Below are positions 27,655 to 37,234 of a stretch of 64,000 nucleotides of DNA, in pieces. The position numbers and the translations under genes were made by a program. The notes below the pieces were generated by a model. The model was given only the letters and a program-made list of their open reading frames with translations, did no database searches and had not been told where the DNA came from. The stretch comes from Algoriphagus aquimarinus (lineage in GTDB: Bacteria > Bacteroidota > Bacteroidia > Cytophagales > Cyclobacteriaceae). Position 1 is the first letter of the stretch; each line of letters starts with the position of its first letter. The stretch is taken from NCBI RefSeq assembly GCF_900112005.1, contig NZ_FOKK01000005.1, positions 225,183 through 289,182 of the forward strand, written 5' to 3'.

Positions 27655-29253
27655 ATGAAAAAATATATAAGCATATTTCTTACGGGCATTTTATTAGCCG
27701 TATCCAGCTGTGACGGGGATTTCGCCGATATCAATACGGACCCAAATCGTGCGTCTGGGGATGTCTTTGATCCTAATTTGATTTTGCCTACAGTTTCCCA
27801 TAACTACGGGAACATGATGACCGGCTACACGGGAGCTATTCTATTCCAAAGTATGTGGGTACAAGTAATGGCTTCTACTTCAACAGGAGGAGCAAATTAC
27901 TATTCCAATGCAGATAAGTATGTAGCGTCTGGAAGTACAAACAGTTATATCCAAAGTGTGTGGAATGACGGATATTCTACTGCATCTAGAGTTTATCAAA
28001 TGCAAGCTCTTGCTGAGAAAAAAGGCTTCACCAACTTAATTGCGGTGGGTCAAATCTGGAAGGTACTTACTCTTTCCTTCGTATCTGATGTCTATGGAGA
28101 TCTTCCTTATAGCGAAGCATTGAAGGCAGAAGCTGGGATTACTCAGCCAAAATACGATTCTCAGTCTGAAGCCTATATGGCTATGCTTGCTGATCTAGAA
28201 AGCGCTCTTAGCTCTATCAATACTTCAGGAGATCCAATCAAGAATGATGTGCTCTACGGTGGTGATTTAGCTAAATGGAAGAAGTTAGGCTATTCTATTA
28301 TGTTGCGTATGGCAATGAGATTGGTGGATGTAGATGCAAGTACTTCGAAATCATATGTACAAAAAGCTATCGCAGGTGGTGTATTTGCTTCGCCAGCAGA
28401 TGAGGCAGTTTTGGTTTCAGATCAAAGTAATGGCTACGCCAATTCAAGTGCGAACGCGCTGAATGTAGTAGATGATGTGTACGAAGTTCGTTGGTCAAAG
28501 AAATTGATTGACTTCTTGAAATCTAACAATGATCCACGTCTATCTATTATAGCTGAAGTTCCTCCTGCAGGACTTGCTGCTAATAAAAGTGGTAGTGTTG
28601 TAGGTAACAATGATCCAATGGTTCAAATTGGTTTGCCAAATGGTTATGATTTGAAAGGCGGAGCTACTGATGTAACTAAAGAGCCTAATTATCCAGGTCC
28701 AACTGGCGCTGGTGTAGATGTTGCTCCGATCGGAGCATATTCTAGACCAACAGCTGTTTACAGAGATAGAAATGCTCCTGTGTTTATCCTTACTTATGCA
28801 GAGATTCAGTTATTGCTAGCTGATGCTGCTGCTAGAGGTTATTCTGTGCCAAGTTCTGCTTCAGCTTATTATGCTGCAGGTTTGGAAGGTGCTTTGACTA
28901 CTATCGGTAAATTTGGTGGAGCGAGTGTCTCTGCAGCTGTAGCTGCTGATTTTGCGGCAGCTAATCCGTTGGATACTAGCAGTCCTGCTGCATCATTGAA
29001 AATGATTAATGAGCAAATCTGGGCTACTACTGGTACACTTGCAAACTTTGTAGAGTCTTGGAACAACTGGAAGAGATCAGGTTATCCACAATTAACTCCA
29101 GTTAATTATTCAGGTAACTTCTCTTCAGGTCAGATTCCTAGAAGACAACTTTATCCATCTGGTGAAAGCACTACCAACCCACAGGGATTGGCTAATGCAA
29201 TTTCTAATATGGGTGGAGATACTTGGGTGAAAAATGTGTGGTGGGATAAGTAA
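27655..29253 (+). CDS. SusD/RagB-family nutrient-binding lipoprotein
   Basis: 532 residues, surface lipoprotein lid of the SusC channel. The signal ends in lipobox LLAVSSC (Cys19), followed by DGDFADINTDPN. This is the SusD-like_2/3 type, with a short N-terminal region instead of the classic RagB start. An alpha-helical TPR core contains LTLSFVSDVYGDLPYSEAL, typical of this branch. The C-terminal RRQLYPSGESTTNP motif is usual in the subfamily. It starts one base after susC, so both form one operon ended by a terminator. Confidence 0.94.
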   Translation: MKKYISIFLTGILLAVSSCDGDFADINTDPNRASGDVFDPNLILPTVSHNYGNMMTGYTGAILFQSMWVQVMASTSTGGANYYSNADKYVASGSTNSYIQSVWNDGYSTASRVYQMQALAEKKGFTNLIAVGQIWKVLTLSFVSDVYGDLPYSEALKAEAGITQPKYDSQSEAYMAMLADLESALSSINTSGDPIKNDVLYGGDLAKWKKLGYSIMLRMAMRLVDVDASTSKSYVQKAIAGGVFASPADEAVLVSDQSNGYANSSANALNVVDDVYEVRWSKKLIDFLKSNNDPRLSIIAEVPPAGLAANKSGSVVGNNDPMVQIGLPNGYDLKGGATDVTKEPNYPGPTGAGVDVAPIGAYSRPTAVYRDRNAPVFILTYAEIQLLLADAAARGYSVPSSASAYYAAGLEGALTTIGKFGGASVSAAVAADFAAANPLDTSSPAASLKMINEQIWATTGTLANFVESWNNWKRSGYPQLTPVNYSGNFSSGQIPRRQLYPSGESTTNPQGLANAISNMGGDTWVKNVWWDK

Positions 29254-29281
29254 TATTCCTTCACTAGATTAAACTATAGAA

Positions 29282-29318
29282 AGAGGTTTCGATTAAGTTC
29301 GAAGCCTCTTTTTTTATG
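29282..29318 (+). terminator. Intrinsic terminator of the susCD operon
   Basis: Stem AGAGGTTTCG / CGAAGCCTCT with one G-U pair, followed by a run of T. Confidence 0.88.
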
Positions 29319-29603
29319 TCCAATTGCCAAGTTCAGGAAGTGAATGGAATCTTATTATTAGGACTATATTATTCTATGAACTGAGTATAAAGATCACTAG
29401 GGCGTAGTACATCAAGTATCATTGGAATTGATACTAAATCTTTGATGAGATTGAAAGTGACAGTTCCATCCTTCTCTTCTTAAATTTAGGTATTCTTTCC
29501 GTATAGACACAAAAGAATGATTGCTCCTTTTACCTGGAACGGATCATTAAAGAGTAATGGCGTCCTATAGATAGCTGTAAGGTTGAGTGTACTTTTTATC
29601 AGG
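29319..29603. other. Non-coding gap between susD and the haloperoxidase gene
   Basis: About 285 bp between convergent genes. No gene, RNA or clear second hairpin was recognised. Confidence 0.5.
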
Positions 29604-30932
29604 TTATTTCCCAACTTTCTCCCATATCATATCACCAATCTTTCCTCCTTGCTTAACACCTTCTTCTATGGCATCCCGAAAATGAATTCCTCCGTAAAGC
29701 CTGGAAATAGCAGCTTCTTCTGAAGCATATAGAAAGGAAGGAAAAGGTCTTTCTGGTAAACCGAAATAGGTTTCTGAGCTGTCAATAAATTCAAAATTGT
29801 CGCCAAAGTATCCCGTTAAGATAACTGCCGAAGCTCGGCTGATCACCGAGTGCCCTGAGGTGTATTCTGGAAATGGTGGAGTTTGTAACAAAGGTCTCCA
29901 ACGCTGGTCCATTTTCTGATTGATTACAGTCTCAGGACGGATTCTGTCAGTTTCGTATTTGGCTTTCCAGCAGGAAATAAATGCATCGTGAAGCGTCATT
30001 CCCACCAATGCATGGATAAAAGCAGTCTCTTGAAAAGATAGTTTTGCTTTTTGCGCAGCAATTCCGGTAATGCCAATCCAATGACCTCCAGGGGATATTT
30101 TCTTTACTCCTATGGCCATATGGCCTGAGAATTCCACTTTAAAAGGATTGCAATCCCAGAAGTTGGCTATCAACTTTTGCTCATCACTCAATTCATTTGT
30201 CGTAGTATAGACTTCCATCAATTGATTGTGAAAGGAGCTCCCATCCGTCATATCAAAAGGAGCCATAGGTGCTGGTGAGTAGTTAGACAGGTTGGTGATG
30301 AAAAAAGGCTTAATGGTCTTCCATTCAGGTTCTACAGCAGCAATGTATGCTGGAGGAGTCGGATACCAGAAACCTTCACCTTCTTGAGGGGAATAGCGCG
30401 TAAGAGTGGATAGCTGTAAGTAGCCGTCCTTTTTGGCAATGTCCATTACTTTGGAAGCAACTGATTCAGCGAAAGCTATGTGGGCTTGGACTTCCTTTTT
30501 AGAAATCACTTTCTGTTTTGTGGCAATTTTTATCCATTCTGCCTGCTTTTCTTTCAAAAGATAACCAGAAGGCATAATAGCTTCTCCGACTTTTAGCATA
30601 GCGTAAATAGCAGCAAATTCTGGTGAGCTAATCCTTGTTTCAGATATGTCCCAATTCTGTATTGCCAAATAGCTTTGATCCAAGATGTCGTTGTATTTAA
30701 AACCCTTTCCAGATTCTTTTGTGATCAAATAGGCAGCTAGATTGGAGTAAGCATAAATTCTGGCGGCAACGGGTGGGCTAGCCACATCTGTGACCATCAC
30801 TTCGGTAATATGAAAAAGTTGCTCCGAATAGACCTTGGGCCAGTTGACATCCTTTGGTTTAGCCAAAGAAGTTTGCATGAAAGTGCAAATAAGAAGTAGT
30901 GACGTGACGTATGTCTTTAAGGGTTGACTCAT
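29604..30932 (-). CDS. Vanadium-dependent haloperoxidase-like PAP2 protein (exported)
   Basis: 442 residues with a signal peptide (about 1-24). The C-terminal domain has the full vanadate/phosphate site shared by vanadium haloperoxidases and PAP2 phosphatases: KAKYETDRIRP (Lys323/325, Arg332), SGH (359-361) and SRLYGGIHF (Arg411, His417). Whether it oxidises halide or removes phosphate cannot be decided from motifs. Its start overlaps the stop of the large FG-GAP gene (ATGA), so the two are translationally coupled. This pairing, next to SusC/SusD, recurs in Bacteroidota genomes, but no function has been settled to my knowledge. Confidence 0.85.
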   Translation of the reverse strand: MSQPLKTYVTSLLLICTFMQTSLAKPKDVNWPKVYSEQLFHITEVMVTDVASPPVAARIYAYSNLAAYLITKESGKGFKYNDILDQSYLAIQNWDISETRISSPEFAAIYAMLKVGEAIMPSGYLLKEKQAEWIKIATKQKVISKKEVQAHIAFAESVASKVMDIAKKDGYLQLSTLTRYSPQEGEGFWYPTPPAYIAAVEPEWKTIKPFFITNLSNYSPAPMAPFDMTDGSSFHNQLMEVYTTTNELSDEQKLIANFWDCNPFKVEFSGHMAIGVKKISPGGHWIGITGIAAQKAKLSFQETAFIHALVGMTLHDAFISCWKAKYETDRIRPETVINQKMDQRWRPLLQTPPFPEYTSGHSVISRASAVILTGYFGDNFEFIDSSETYFGLPERPFPSFLYASEEAAISRLYGGIHFRDAIEEGVKQGGKIGDMIWEKVGK

Positions 30933-33900
30933 CTTATTGTATAGCTTTCGAGCTTTTGTTGATTGATTCCAAAAAGTAGTTGGATTCCTGAAGCTGTTCT
31001 TATCGGTAGAATAGATTTGATATCGCCTTTGATGGCCAGGCCAGATTCCGAAGGGCTGAGCGGGCTAAAATTACCTTTACCATCGCCTATAAGTACTAGA
31101 CCGAGACCTGCATCCATCAATCCAATTCGAATTCGTGTGTAAGCTTGGTTTCCGCCGAGTATCAAATCCATGTTACCATCCCTATTCAGATCGATTGGTA
31201 GAATACTATATACAGGAAATGACTGGGCCAGTCTAGGAAGTGGCCTAGCTATAAAACCGTCTTCGGTGTTTTCTAGCACCATTGACTCCAACGTGTTCGC
31301 TTCCAGAATCTGTGATTTCTCCAATTCTTGGAAAGAGAAAAGGTCGGTCATGGTAGCTTTCGAGTAGGAAGCATAATCGGTGAATCGACTTCTCATACTT
31401 GCCATCTGATCTAGCAGTTCATCGCGGCTTGGGTAAGGATACATTTTGTCCCCCACGAAGCATTCCAGGATCGGGTCGATTGAACCATTTTGATCAAAAT
31501 CTGCCGCATAGAGCCGAAGTTTTTTATGCTCATTGGCTTCAAATTGGGAATTGAGGCCGAAATTTCCAACGATCAGATCTAAGTCACCGTCACCATCTAT
31601 ATCCGATTTTTCCAGAGTATTCCACCAGCCTGAAAGCTGGGAATTGAAATAAACGGAGGTTTTGTCTGTTAACGATGAACCGGTGTTGATCAAGGCTGTG
31701 ATCGGCATATATTCGCCTACTAGTACTAGATCCATCTTCCCATCTGCATTCAAATCAATAAGTTCAGAGGAAGTAATCAAGCCTATTTTTCCAGCCTTAG
31801 GTAAATAAGTGCTTGTCTGATCTGTGAAATTCCCCTTCCCGTCATTAATCAAAAGTTTGCTTTCTGGGATTATAGGATAACGTCCAGGTATCAATCTAGC
31901 TCCAACAAACAGATCAAGGTATCCATCTCCATTTACATCAAAAGCTTCTGCAGTACCAGTACTGAATTTGTAATCTGGAAATGATGATTGTCGTGTTAGT
32001 TTGCCTGTGCCATCATTTAAATAGAGCCTGTCCTGAAGGGATTCATCGGAACCTAGATAATCGTGGTATCCACCGCTTCCTACAAATAAATCCTGCTTTC
32101 CATCTCCATTGAAATCTTCGAAAATCGCGATTGCATCAGTAAACTCTTTGGAGGATCTAAAACCTGGGTAGTCCTGCCAGCTTTCATTTTCAAACGACAC
32201 TATTTTTCCAGTTTGCCCTTTTGAACCTCCTATGAAGACTTCTGGATTTCCATCTCCATCCAAATCTCCTTGAGATAAAATCGGACTGATGTAGCTCGGC
32301 ATGGTAAGCATCAGAGGCTGGCGCTTAAAGTCATTAAATTGATTAGCGATAGGAGAGAAATCTGGGGCGAAATTACTTTTGTTCAGTAAAGGGATTGGTT
32401 TCGATGTAGCTAGCGAGCCTTCTGAACTGTCTTTTTGGATTGTGAGGTGTTGATTTGCAGGAATGTTTTCGAGGAATTGAATAGTGCCGTCGGGCCAGAT
32501 AACTTGAATCGAAGGAACTACTGAAATGTCATTCAGACCAAATTGAAGTCTGGGGCTTACCGAAGATTGAAAACCTCTAACTGGTTGTGCTTCTAGCGTT
32601 TGATTTTCCTCGCCAGTAAACACTTCAACTTTTGCTCCAACGGCAAAGGTGTTTTTGGATTCCTCTTTGAGTGTGATTTGTAGCCAATTCTTTTTAGCGC
32701 TTACATTTTTATAAATAGAAGCCGGTTCATTCAAGTTATTGACCACCAAATCAAGATCACCGTCATTATCCAAATCCGCATAGGCTGCACCGCTGGAAAA
32801 TCCTTTTTCGTCAAAGCCCCATTCGATGGATCTGTCTATAAAATCAAGGTTTCCCGTGTTTTCATAAATGTAATTGTGAATCGGGGTCGATGTCATGGTA
32901 GTTACTAGATGAAGGGTGTCCGCTTTTTCGTTGGCAATTGCCTGCTTGAAATAATAGTCCCCTTTATACTTTAGAAAATCCCGGTTGGTATAGTCCCGAT
33001 AGTAGCCATTTGAGATGAAAAGATCCTTCTTTCCATTATTTGTTGCATCAAAAAACAAAGCTGACCAGCTCCAGTCACTATTGGAAATATTTGCAAGTTG
33101 ACCTACTTCTGAGAAAAGCCCATCACCTTGATTTAATTGAAGCATATTTCTCATACTTTGATGATGAAAGCCTTCTTTGATCATCAAGGCATATTGCTCG
33201 TAATTCTCCGGCCCATAGAGAAGCTTTTGTCGCTCGTTGTCCTCCGGAAGCATATCCAATGTATAGATGTCGGGCTTGCCGTCATTATTCACGTCTGAGA
33301 TATCAGCACCCATTGAAAAGTGAGAAATGTGCTGAAAATACTCCTTCATGCGATCCGTAAATGTACCGTCGCCATTATTGATATAGAGATAATCAGGCTC
33401 TATGTAGTCATTGGTGATTAAGATATCTGGCCATCCATCTTGATTGATATCTGCCGAAACTATGCCTAAACCAAATCCCAAAGCAGAGCCTAAAATGCCT
33501 GCTTCTTCGCTGATGTCGGTGAACTTCCCGCCATCATTCCTGAAAAGTTTATCACCAGCATAAGGATGTCTGATTTTTTTTACTTCATTAAACTCAAGTT
33601 CATTAATGGCCTGAATATGATGATTGAGCAAGTACATGTCTAGGTCTCCATCCTTATCAAAATCAAAAAATAAGCCCTGTGTGCTATTGGAAGGATCAGC
33701 TAAGCCGTATTGTTTTGCTTCATCTTTGAAGATGAAGTCTCCCTGATTGATCCATAATTCATTCGATCGTAAGTTCGGTTCACCTTTACCTGAATAGCAA
33801 ACGTAGATGTCCAACAATCCATCACCGTTTACATCGGCCATGCTTACGCCGGTAGTCCAGACGTCTTTCCCGCTTACACCTGCCGATTTGGTTTTGTCTT

Positions 33901-34216
33901 CAAACTTGAAGTTCCCCAGATTCTTATAAACTTTATTGGAGCTCATGTTTCCGGTGAAAAACACATCTTCCAGCCCATCATTGTCCAAGTCTCCAACGGC
34001 TACACCACCTCCATTATAGAAGTATTCATAGCGTAGGATATTGTTTTTCTCATCTTCTTTCAGCTGGTTTTTAAAAGGAATCCCTGATTTTTTATTTGAG
34101 ATTTTTTCAAAATTTCCAGAGGAAGATTGTGCTACAAGAGTGTTTTCCTGATGAAGAAATATGAGAGATCCTAAAAACAGTAGTATTGCTGTTTTGGATT
34201 TGATAAGGTAGCACAT
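30929..34216 (-). CDS. Large FG-GAP/VCBS repeat protein with ASPIC/UnbV domain (exported)
   Basis: 1095 residues with an N-terminal signal (about 1-29). Two beta-propeller blocks made of FG-GAP/VCBS repeats with Ca-binding D-x-D-x-D-G-x-x-D loops (for example GDLDNDGLEDVF, ADVNGDGLLDIY) lie at about 65-500 and 650-1080. Between them sits an ASPIC/UnbV (CRTAC1-like) domain (about 506-600, GAKVEVFTGEEN ... IQVIWPDGTIQFLENI). Such proteins are surface or periplasmic binding scaffolds. It lies 21 bp downstream of the ROK regulator and is coupled to the haloperoxidase by ATGA. It may bind the SusC/SusD substrate; this is inferred from context. Confidence 0.88.
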   Translation of the reverse strand: MCYLIKSKTAILLFLGSLIFLHQENTLVAQSSSGNFEKISNKKSGIPFKNQLKEDEKNNILRYEYFYNGGGVAVGDLDNDGLEDVFFTGNMSSNKVYKNLGNFKFEDKTKSAGVSGKDVWTTGVSMADVNGDGLLDIYVCYSGKGEPNLRSNELWINQGDFIFKDEAKQYGLADPSNSTQGLFFDFDKDGDLDMYLLNHHIQAINELEFNEVKKIRHPYAGDKLFRNDGGKFTDISEEAGILGSALGFGLGIVSADINQDGWPDILITNDYIEPDYLYINNGDGTFTDRMKEYFQHISHFSMGADISDVNNDGKPDIYTLDMLPEDNERQKLLYGPENYEQYALMIKEGFHHQSMRNMLQLNQGDGLFSEVGQLANISNSDWSWSALFFDATNNGKKDLFISNGYYRDYTNRDFLKYKGDYYFKQAIANEKADTLHLVTTMTSTPIHNYIYENTGNLDFIDRSIEWGFDEKGFSSGAAYADLDNDGDLDLVVNNLNEPASIYKNVSAKKNWLQITLKEESKNTFAVGAKVEVFTGEENQTLEAQPVRGFQSSVSPRLQFGLNDISVVPSIQVIWPDGTIQFLENIPANQHLTIQKDSSEGSLATSKPIPLLNKSNFAPDFSPIANQFNDFKRQPLMLTMPSYISPILSQGDLDGDGNPEVFIGGSKGQTGKIVSFENESWQDYPGFRSSKEFTDAIAIFEDFNGDGKQDLFVGSGGYHDYLGSDESLQDRLYLNDGTGKLTRQSSFPDYKFSTGTAEAFDVNGDGYLDLFVGARLIPGRYPIIPESKLLINDGKGNFTDQTSTYLPKAGKIGLITSSELIDLNADGKMDLVLVGEYMPITALINTGSSLTDKTSVYFNSQLSGWWNTLEKSDIDGDGDLDLIVGNFGLNSQFEANEHKKLRLYAADFDQNGSIDPILECFVGDKMYPYPSRDELLDQMASMRSRFTDYASYSKATMTDLFSFQELEKSQILEANTLESMVLENTEDGFIARPLPRLAQSFPVYSILPIDLNRDGNMDLILGGNQAYTRIRIGLMDAGLGLVLIGDGKGNFSPLSPSESGLAIKGDIKSILPIRTASGIQLLFGINQQKLESYTIR

Positions 34217-34237
34217 GGACTTATATAAAGCTGAGAT

Positions 34238-35485
34238 TTACCCCAGTCGATTGATTACATCTTCGAAGAGCTGTTCGTTTACAACGGCGACACCACCCAA
34301 AAGGCCAACATCTTCACCTAATTGATACAGTACGAGTTGGGACTTTTCGCGTGACTTGGCCATGCTGTAGATATTCAAGGCCTGTTGAATCGGAGTGATC
34401 AAGTATTGATTGGCTTCGGCTACAGACCCACCGATGATGATCAACTCAGGGTTGAGCACTTGGATCAGCATGGAGATTCCTCTTCCAAGATCCAAGCCAG
34501 CTTCGGATAGAATGGTGATCGCTCGCTGGTCACCAGACAAAGCGGCTTCTACCACAAGACTAGGCTCTATACTGCTTTCCTGGTTTCTCGCCATTCGGGC
34601 TAGTATGCTGTCTTTATCTAGCTTGATAGCTTCCTCCGCCATTTTGACTATAGCCGTTCCGGAGGCTACAGCCTCCAAACATCCTTTTTTGCCGCAAATA
34701 CAGGTGACATCTCTGGATTCGAAAATAGGAGAGTGGCTAAACTCACCCGCGAAACCAGATCCGCCTTGGTAAAGTTTGCCGTCTATGATGATACCAAGTC
34801 CGATTCCCCAACCTATGAAGAGTCCAAGGACATTCTTGTAATGATGATCAGTAGCGAATTTGAATTCCGCTAAGGTCATGGCGCGGGCATCATTTTCCAG
34901 GAATATTTTTTTAGAAAATCTTGTTTCCAGGTTTTCAAGAAGCGTGTTTTTGCCAAATCTCAGGTAAGTATAATTTACTCCCCCGATGGAATCGGTTAAG
35001 CCAGGCATGGAGAATCCTATGGCAATTACTTTCTCCTGAGGAATTCCAGTTTTGATGAGGTACGCTTCGATTAGCTCGCAGATATGGTCAAAAGTCTCCT
35101 TCTCGTTATCTAAGCTAATTTTATGGCTTTCTTTTTCTGTTTCAATAGTTTGATTGCAGGAATAGAGCGCGAGGTTCATGTTGAACTTAGAAAGATCCAC
35201 AGACAGCACGTAGAATGCATCGGGTGCAAGTCTGTACAGATCAGGTTTCCTGCCGCCTTGGGATTCGGCACGTCCCTGTTTGATTACTTCGCCACTTGTC
35301 ATCAGGTCTCCCAATAGTGAATTGACTGTCGGTAAGGATATTCCTACTTCAGCACAGATCTCACTTGCAGTGTTGGCGCCTTTGGCGTAGAGGTTCTTAA
35401 TAATCTTAATTTTGTTGAGGTAGCTTTTGATTTCTACCACTCCGTCCATTTTATCGATTACCTGTTGAGGGTTTATTAGATGCAT
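34238..35485 (-). CDS. ROK-family transcriptional regulator
   Basis: 415 residues. An N-terminal winged helix (about 25-85, ANTASEICAEVGISLPTVNSLL) is followed by a sugar-kinase-fold ROK domain. The ROK zinc site CICGKKGC (about residues 257-270) and the glycine-rich GWGIGLGIIIDGKLYQGGSGFAGE segment are present. ROK repressors of the NagC/XylR type sense sugars or sugar phosphates. It heads the minus-strand operon with the FG-GAP and haloperoxidase genes and faces the susCD operon, so it is the likely local regulator. This suggests that the locus responds to a carbohydrate. Confidence 0.9.
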   Translation of the reverse strand: MHLINPQQVIDKMDGVVEIKSYLNKIKIIKNLYAKGANTASEICAEVGISLPTVNSLLGDLMTSGEVIKQGRAESQGGRKPDLYRLAPDAFYVLSVDLSKFNMNLALYSCNQTIETEKESHKISLDNEKETFDHICELIEAYLIKTGIPQEKVIAIGFSMPGLTDSIGGVNYTYLRFGKNTLLENLETRFSKKIFLENDARAMTLAEFKFATDHHYKNVLGLFIGWGIGLGIIIDGKLYQGGSGFAGEFSHSPIFESRDVTCICGKKGCLEAVASGTAIVKMAEEAIKLDKDSILARMARNQESSIEPSLVVEAALSGDQRAITILSEAGLDLGRGISMLIQVLNPELIIIGGSVAEANQYLITPIQQALNIYSMAKSREKSQLVLYQLGEDVGLLGGVAVVNEQLFEDVINRLG

Positions 35486-35688
35486 AGGTTCAAGTTGAGC
35501 TTGAATTACGGTAATTTTTAATTTTCAAAAAATACTTTTCAAAAAAAATAAGGTAACCGAAGCCTATTTGTTGAGATATAGAGTAATAATTAGATGTTTA
35601 TGACCTGTTTTGATAAAATAATTTGAATTCAAGGAGATTTATGAGGAGTTAAAGCATCTATTTTGATGGCTTTGACTTTTAGAATAGC

Positions 35689-36294
35689 TTAGCTGTTGCT
35701 GTATTTTCTGCTCATTTTGAACTCCAAAGATTTTTTCACCATTTGCCATTCAGAGTTTAAAATAGAGAAAACTACCGTGTCTCTCAGGCAACCAGTACTG
35801 TCGATTATGTGATTTCTCAGTACCCCATCTTGTTTCGCTCCAAGACCTAGAATTGCATTGCGGGATTGCATATTGTGCCAGTTGGTTCTGAATTCCACAG
35901 CGATACAATTCAAATTCTCAAAGGCGTATTTCAATAATAAATACTTACACTCCGTGTTTGCTCCTGTTCGTTGATAGGACTTGGAATACCAGGTAGTGCC
36001 GATTTCTAAATGCCTATTTGCTGCTACTGCGTTCATGTAGCGTGTAGTTCCAATAACTTTGTTCGTCATCTTTTCTACTATCACAAAGGGTAAGGAAATA
36101 TCTAACTCAAACTCTTGGAGAGCTTTTGATATATAGGCTTCTACGTTTTCCGGCTTCGGGGCAGAAGTGTACCAAAGTTCCCATAGGTTGCCATCCTTTA
36201 CTGCATGAGTTAATTCATTGGTGTGATCTAGAGACATGGGTTCTAATCTAACCGAATTGCCTTCCAGGGTTAATTCTTTCAGCCATTTATCCAT
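35689..36294 (-). CDS. GNAT-family N-acetyltransferase (RimJ/RimL-like)
   Basis: 201 residues. Acetyl-CoA dependent transferase of the RimJ/RimL branch: LEGNSVRLEPMSLDHTNEL opening, then VIGTTRYMNAVAANRHLEIGTTWY, and the pyrophosphate-binding stretch around TGANTECKYLLLKYAFENL with NCIAVEFRTNWHNMQSRNAI. The substrate (protein N-terminus or small amine) is unknown. It lies 67 bp after the sialate-esterase-like gene on the same strand and may be read with it. Confidence 0.87.
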   Translation of the reverse strand: MDKWLKELTLEGNSVRLEPMSLDHTNELTHAVKDGNLWELWYTSAPKPENVEAYISKALQEFELDISLPFVIVEKMTNKVIGTTRYMNAVAANRHLEIGTTWYSKSYQRTGANTECKYLLLKYAFENLNCIAVEFRTNWHNMQSRNAILGLGAKQDGVLRNHIIDSTGCLRDTVVFSILNSEWQMVKKSLEFKMSRKYSNS

Positions 36295-36361
36295 ATTTTT
36301 TGAGTGTTGTGTGGAGGAAAAAGTTTCGTGAGTTAAATCTTTTGCTAATTAGCCTATGATC

Positions 36362-37195
36362 TTATTTGATCAAAATTGACGAGCACTTAGATTGAATTTC
36401 TTGCATTTTGGCAGCATATCTTATGCCCAGCACATGGTAGGAATCCGAGTCGAAATGAGTGCTATCACCTTTGTGATTCAAGTTTTCTGAAGATACTAGG
36501 CCAATGCACTGTTGAGAAGCTGCGATTTCGGCAATTATATCATTGATTTGTTCGGCATAGGTGGCTTTAGGATAGAAAAAATAACCGATTTCTCCCATGA
36601 CGATCGGAACAGATTCAATGCCGAGATCCTGTTTCATGGAATCCAGCATGGCTTCGAATTTTTGCTTGTAGCTTTTCATGTCAAGTTCAGTATTTGAGTC
36701 AGATTCACCTTGATGCCAGAGTATCCCTTTTAACGTTCCCTGAGTCATTGCTGCTTTAGCTCGCTTGATCATGTCATTATAGGGATAAGTATTGGTTTGC
36801 TGAAAAAGTGAGTCTTGGTACCAATGATTGATCGAACTTCCACCCACTGCCGCGGGGATCAGTCCGATTTTTATATCTCTACCTGCATTGGCCATGATTT
36901 TCCCAAAAGTCAAACCTAGTCCAACTCCTGCCGCCGACTTATCGAAGTGCATAGGATCTCTTGCCAACTCCCAGTTCAGGTTTTTGTCCAACATCATAAC
37001 TCGAGGATGAGTAAGTGTATCGAGGGATTGCACTTTGCCTCTTCCTGCCATATTCGATTGGCCCATGAGAAGGTAGAGATGAAAGTTTTCTTTTGAGTCA
37101 GAGTTGTTTAGGTCTCGACTAGAAATACTTTTTCCGCTGGTACAACTTAAACTTAGTAAGCAAAGTAAGAGAACTCCTAGGTGATGTGTTTTCAT
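36362..37195 (-). CDS. Sialate O-acetylesterase-domain (SASA) lipoprotein
   Basis: 277 residues. Lipobox LSLSC (Cys18) shows a lipoprotein. The SASA/SGNH esterase domain has the nucleophile motif LLMGQSNMAG (Ser47), the oxyanion GGSSINHW, and WHQGESDS near residue 160; the catalytic His is likely in DSTHFDSDSYHVLG. It probably removes acetyl groups from a carbohydrate such as sialic acid, xylan or pectin at the cell surface. The gene follows the SGNH hydrolase with 39 bp spacing, so both may belong to one esterase operon that extends the carbohydrate locus. Confidence 0.88.
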   Translation of the reverse strand: MKTHHLGVLLLCLLSLSCTSGKSISSRDLNNSDSKENFHLYLLMGQSNMAGRGKVQSLDTLTHPRVMMLDKNLNWELARDPMHFDKSAAGVGLGLTFGKIMANAGRDIKIGLIPAAVGGSSINHWYQDSLFQQTNTYPYNDMIKRAKAAMTQGTLKGILWHQGESDSNTELDMKSYKQKFEAMLDSMKQDLGIESVPIVMGEIGYFFYPKATYAEQINDIIAEIAASQQCIGLVSSENLNHKGDSTHFDSDSYHVLGIRYAAKMQEIQSKCSSILIK

Positions 37196-37234
37196 GTGGC
37201 TAAGGTTTTATACAATAAATTACTGATTGCGATG

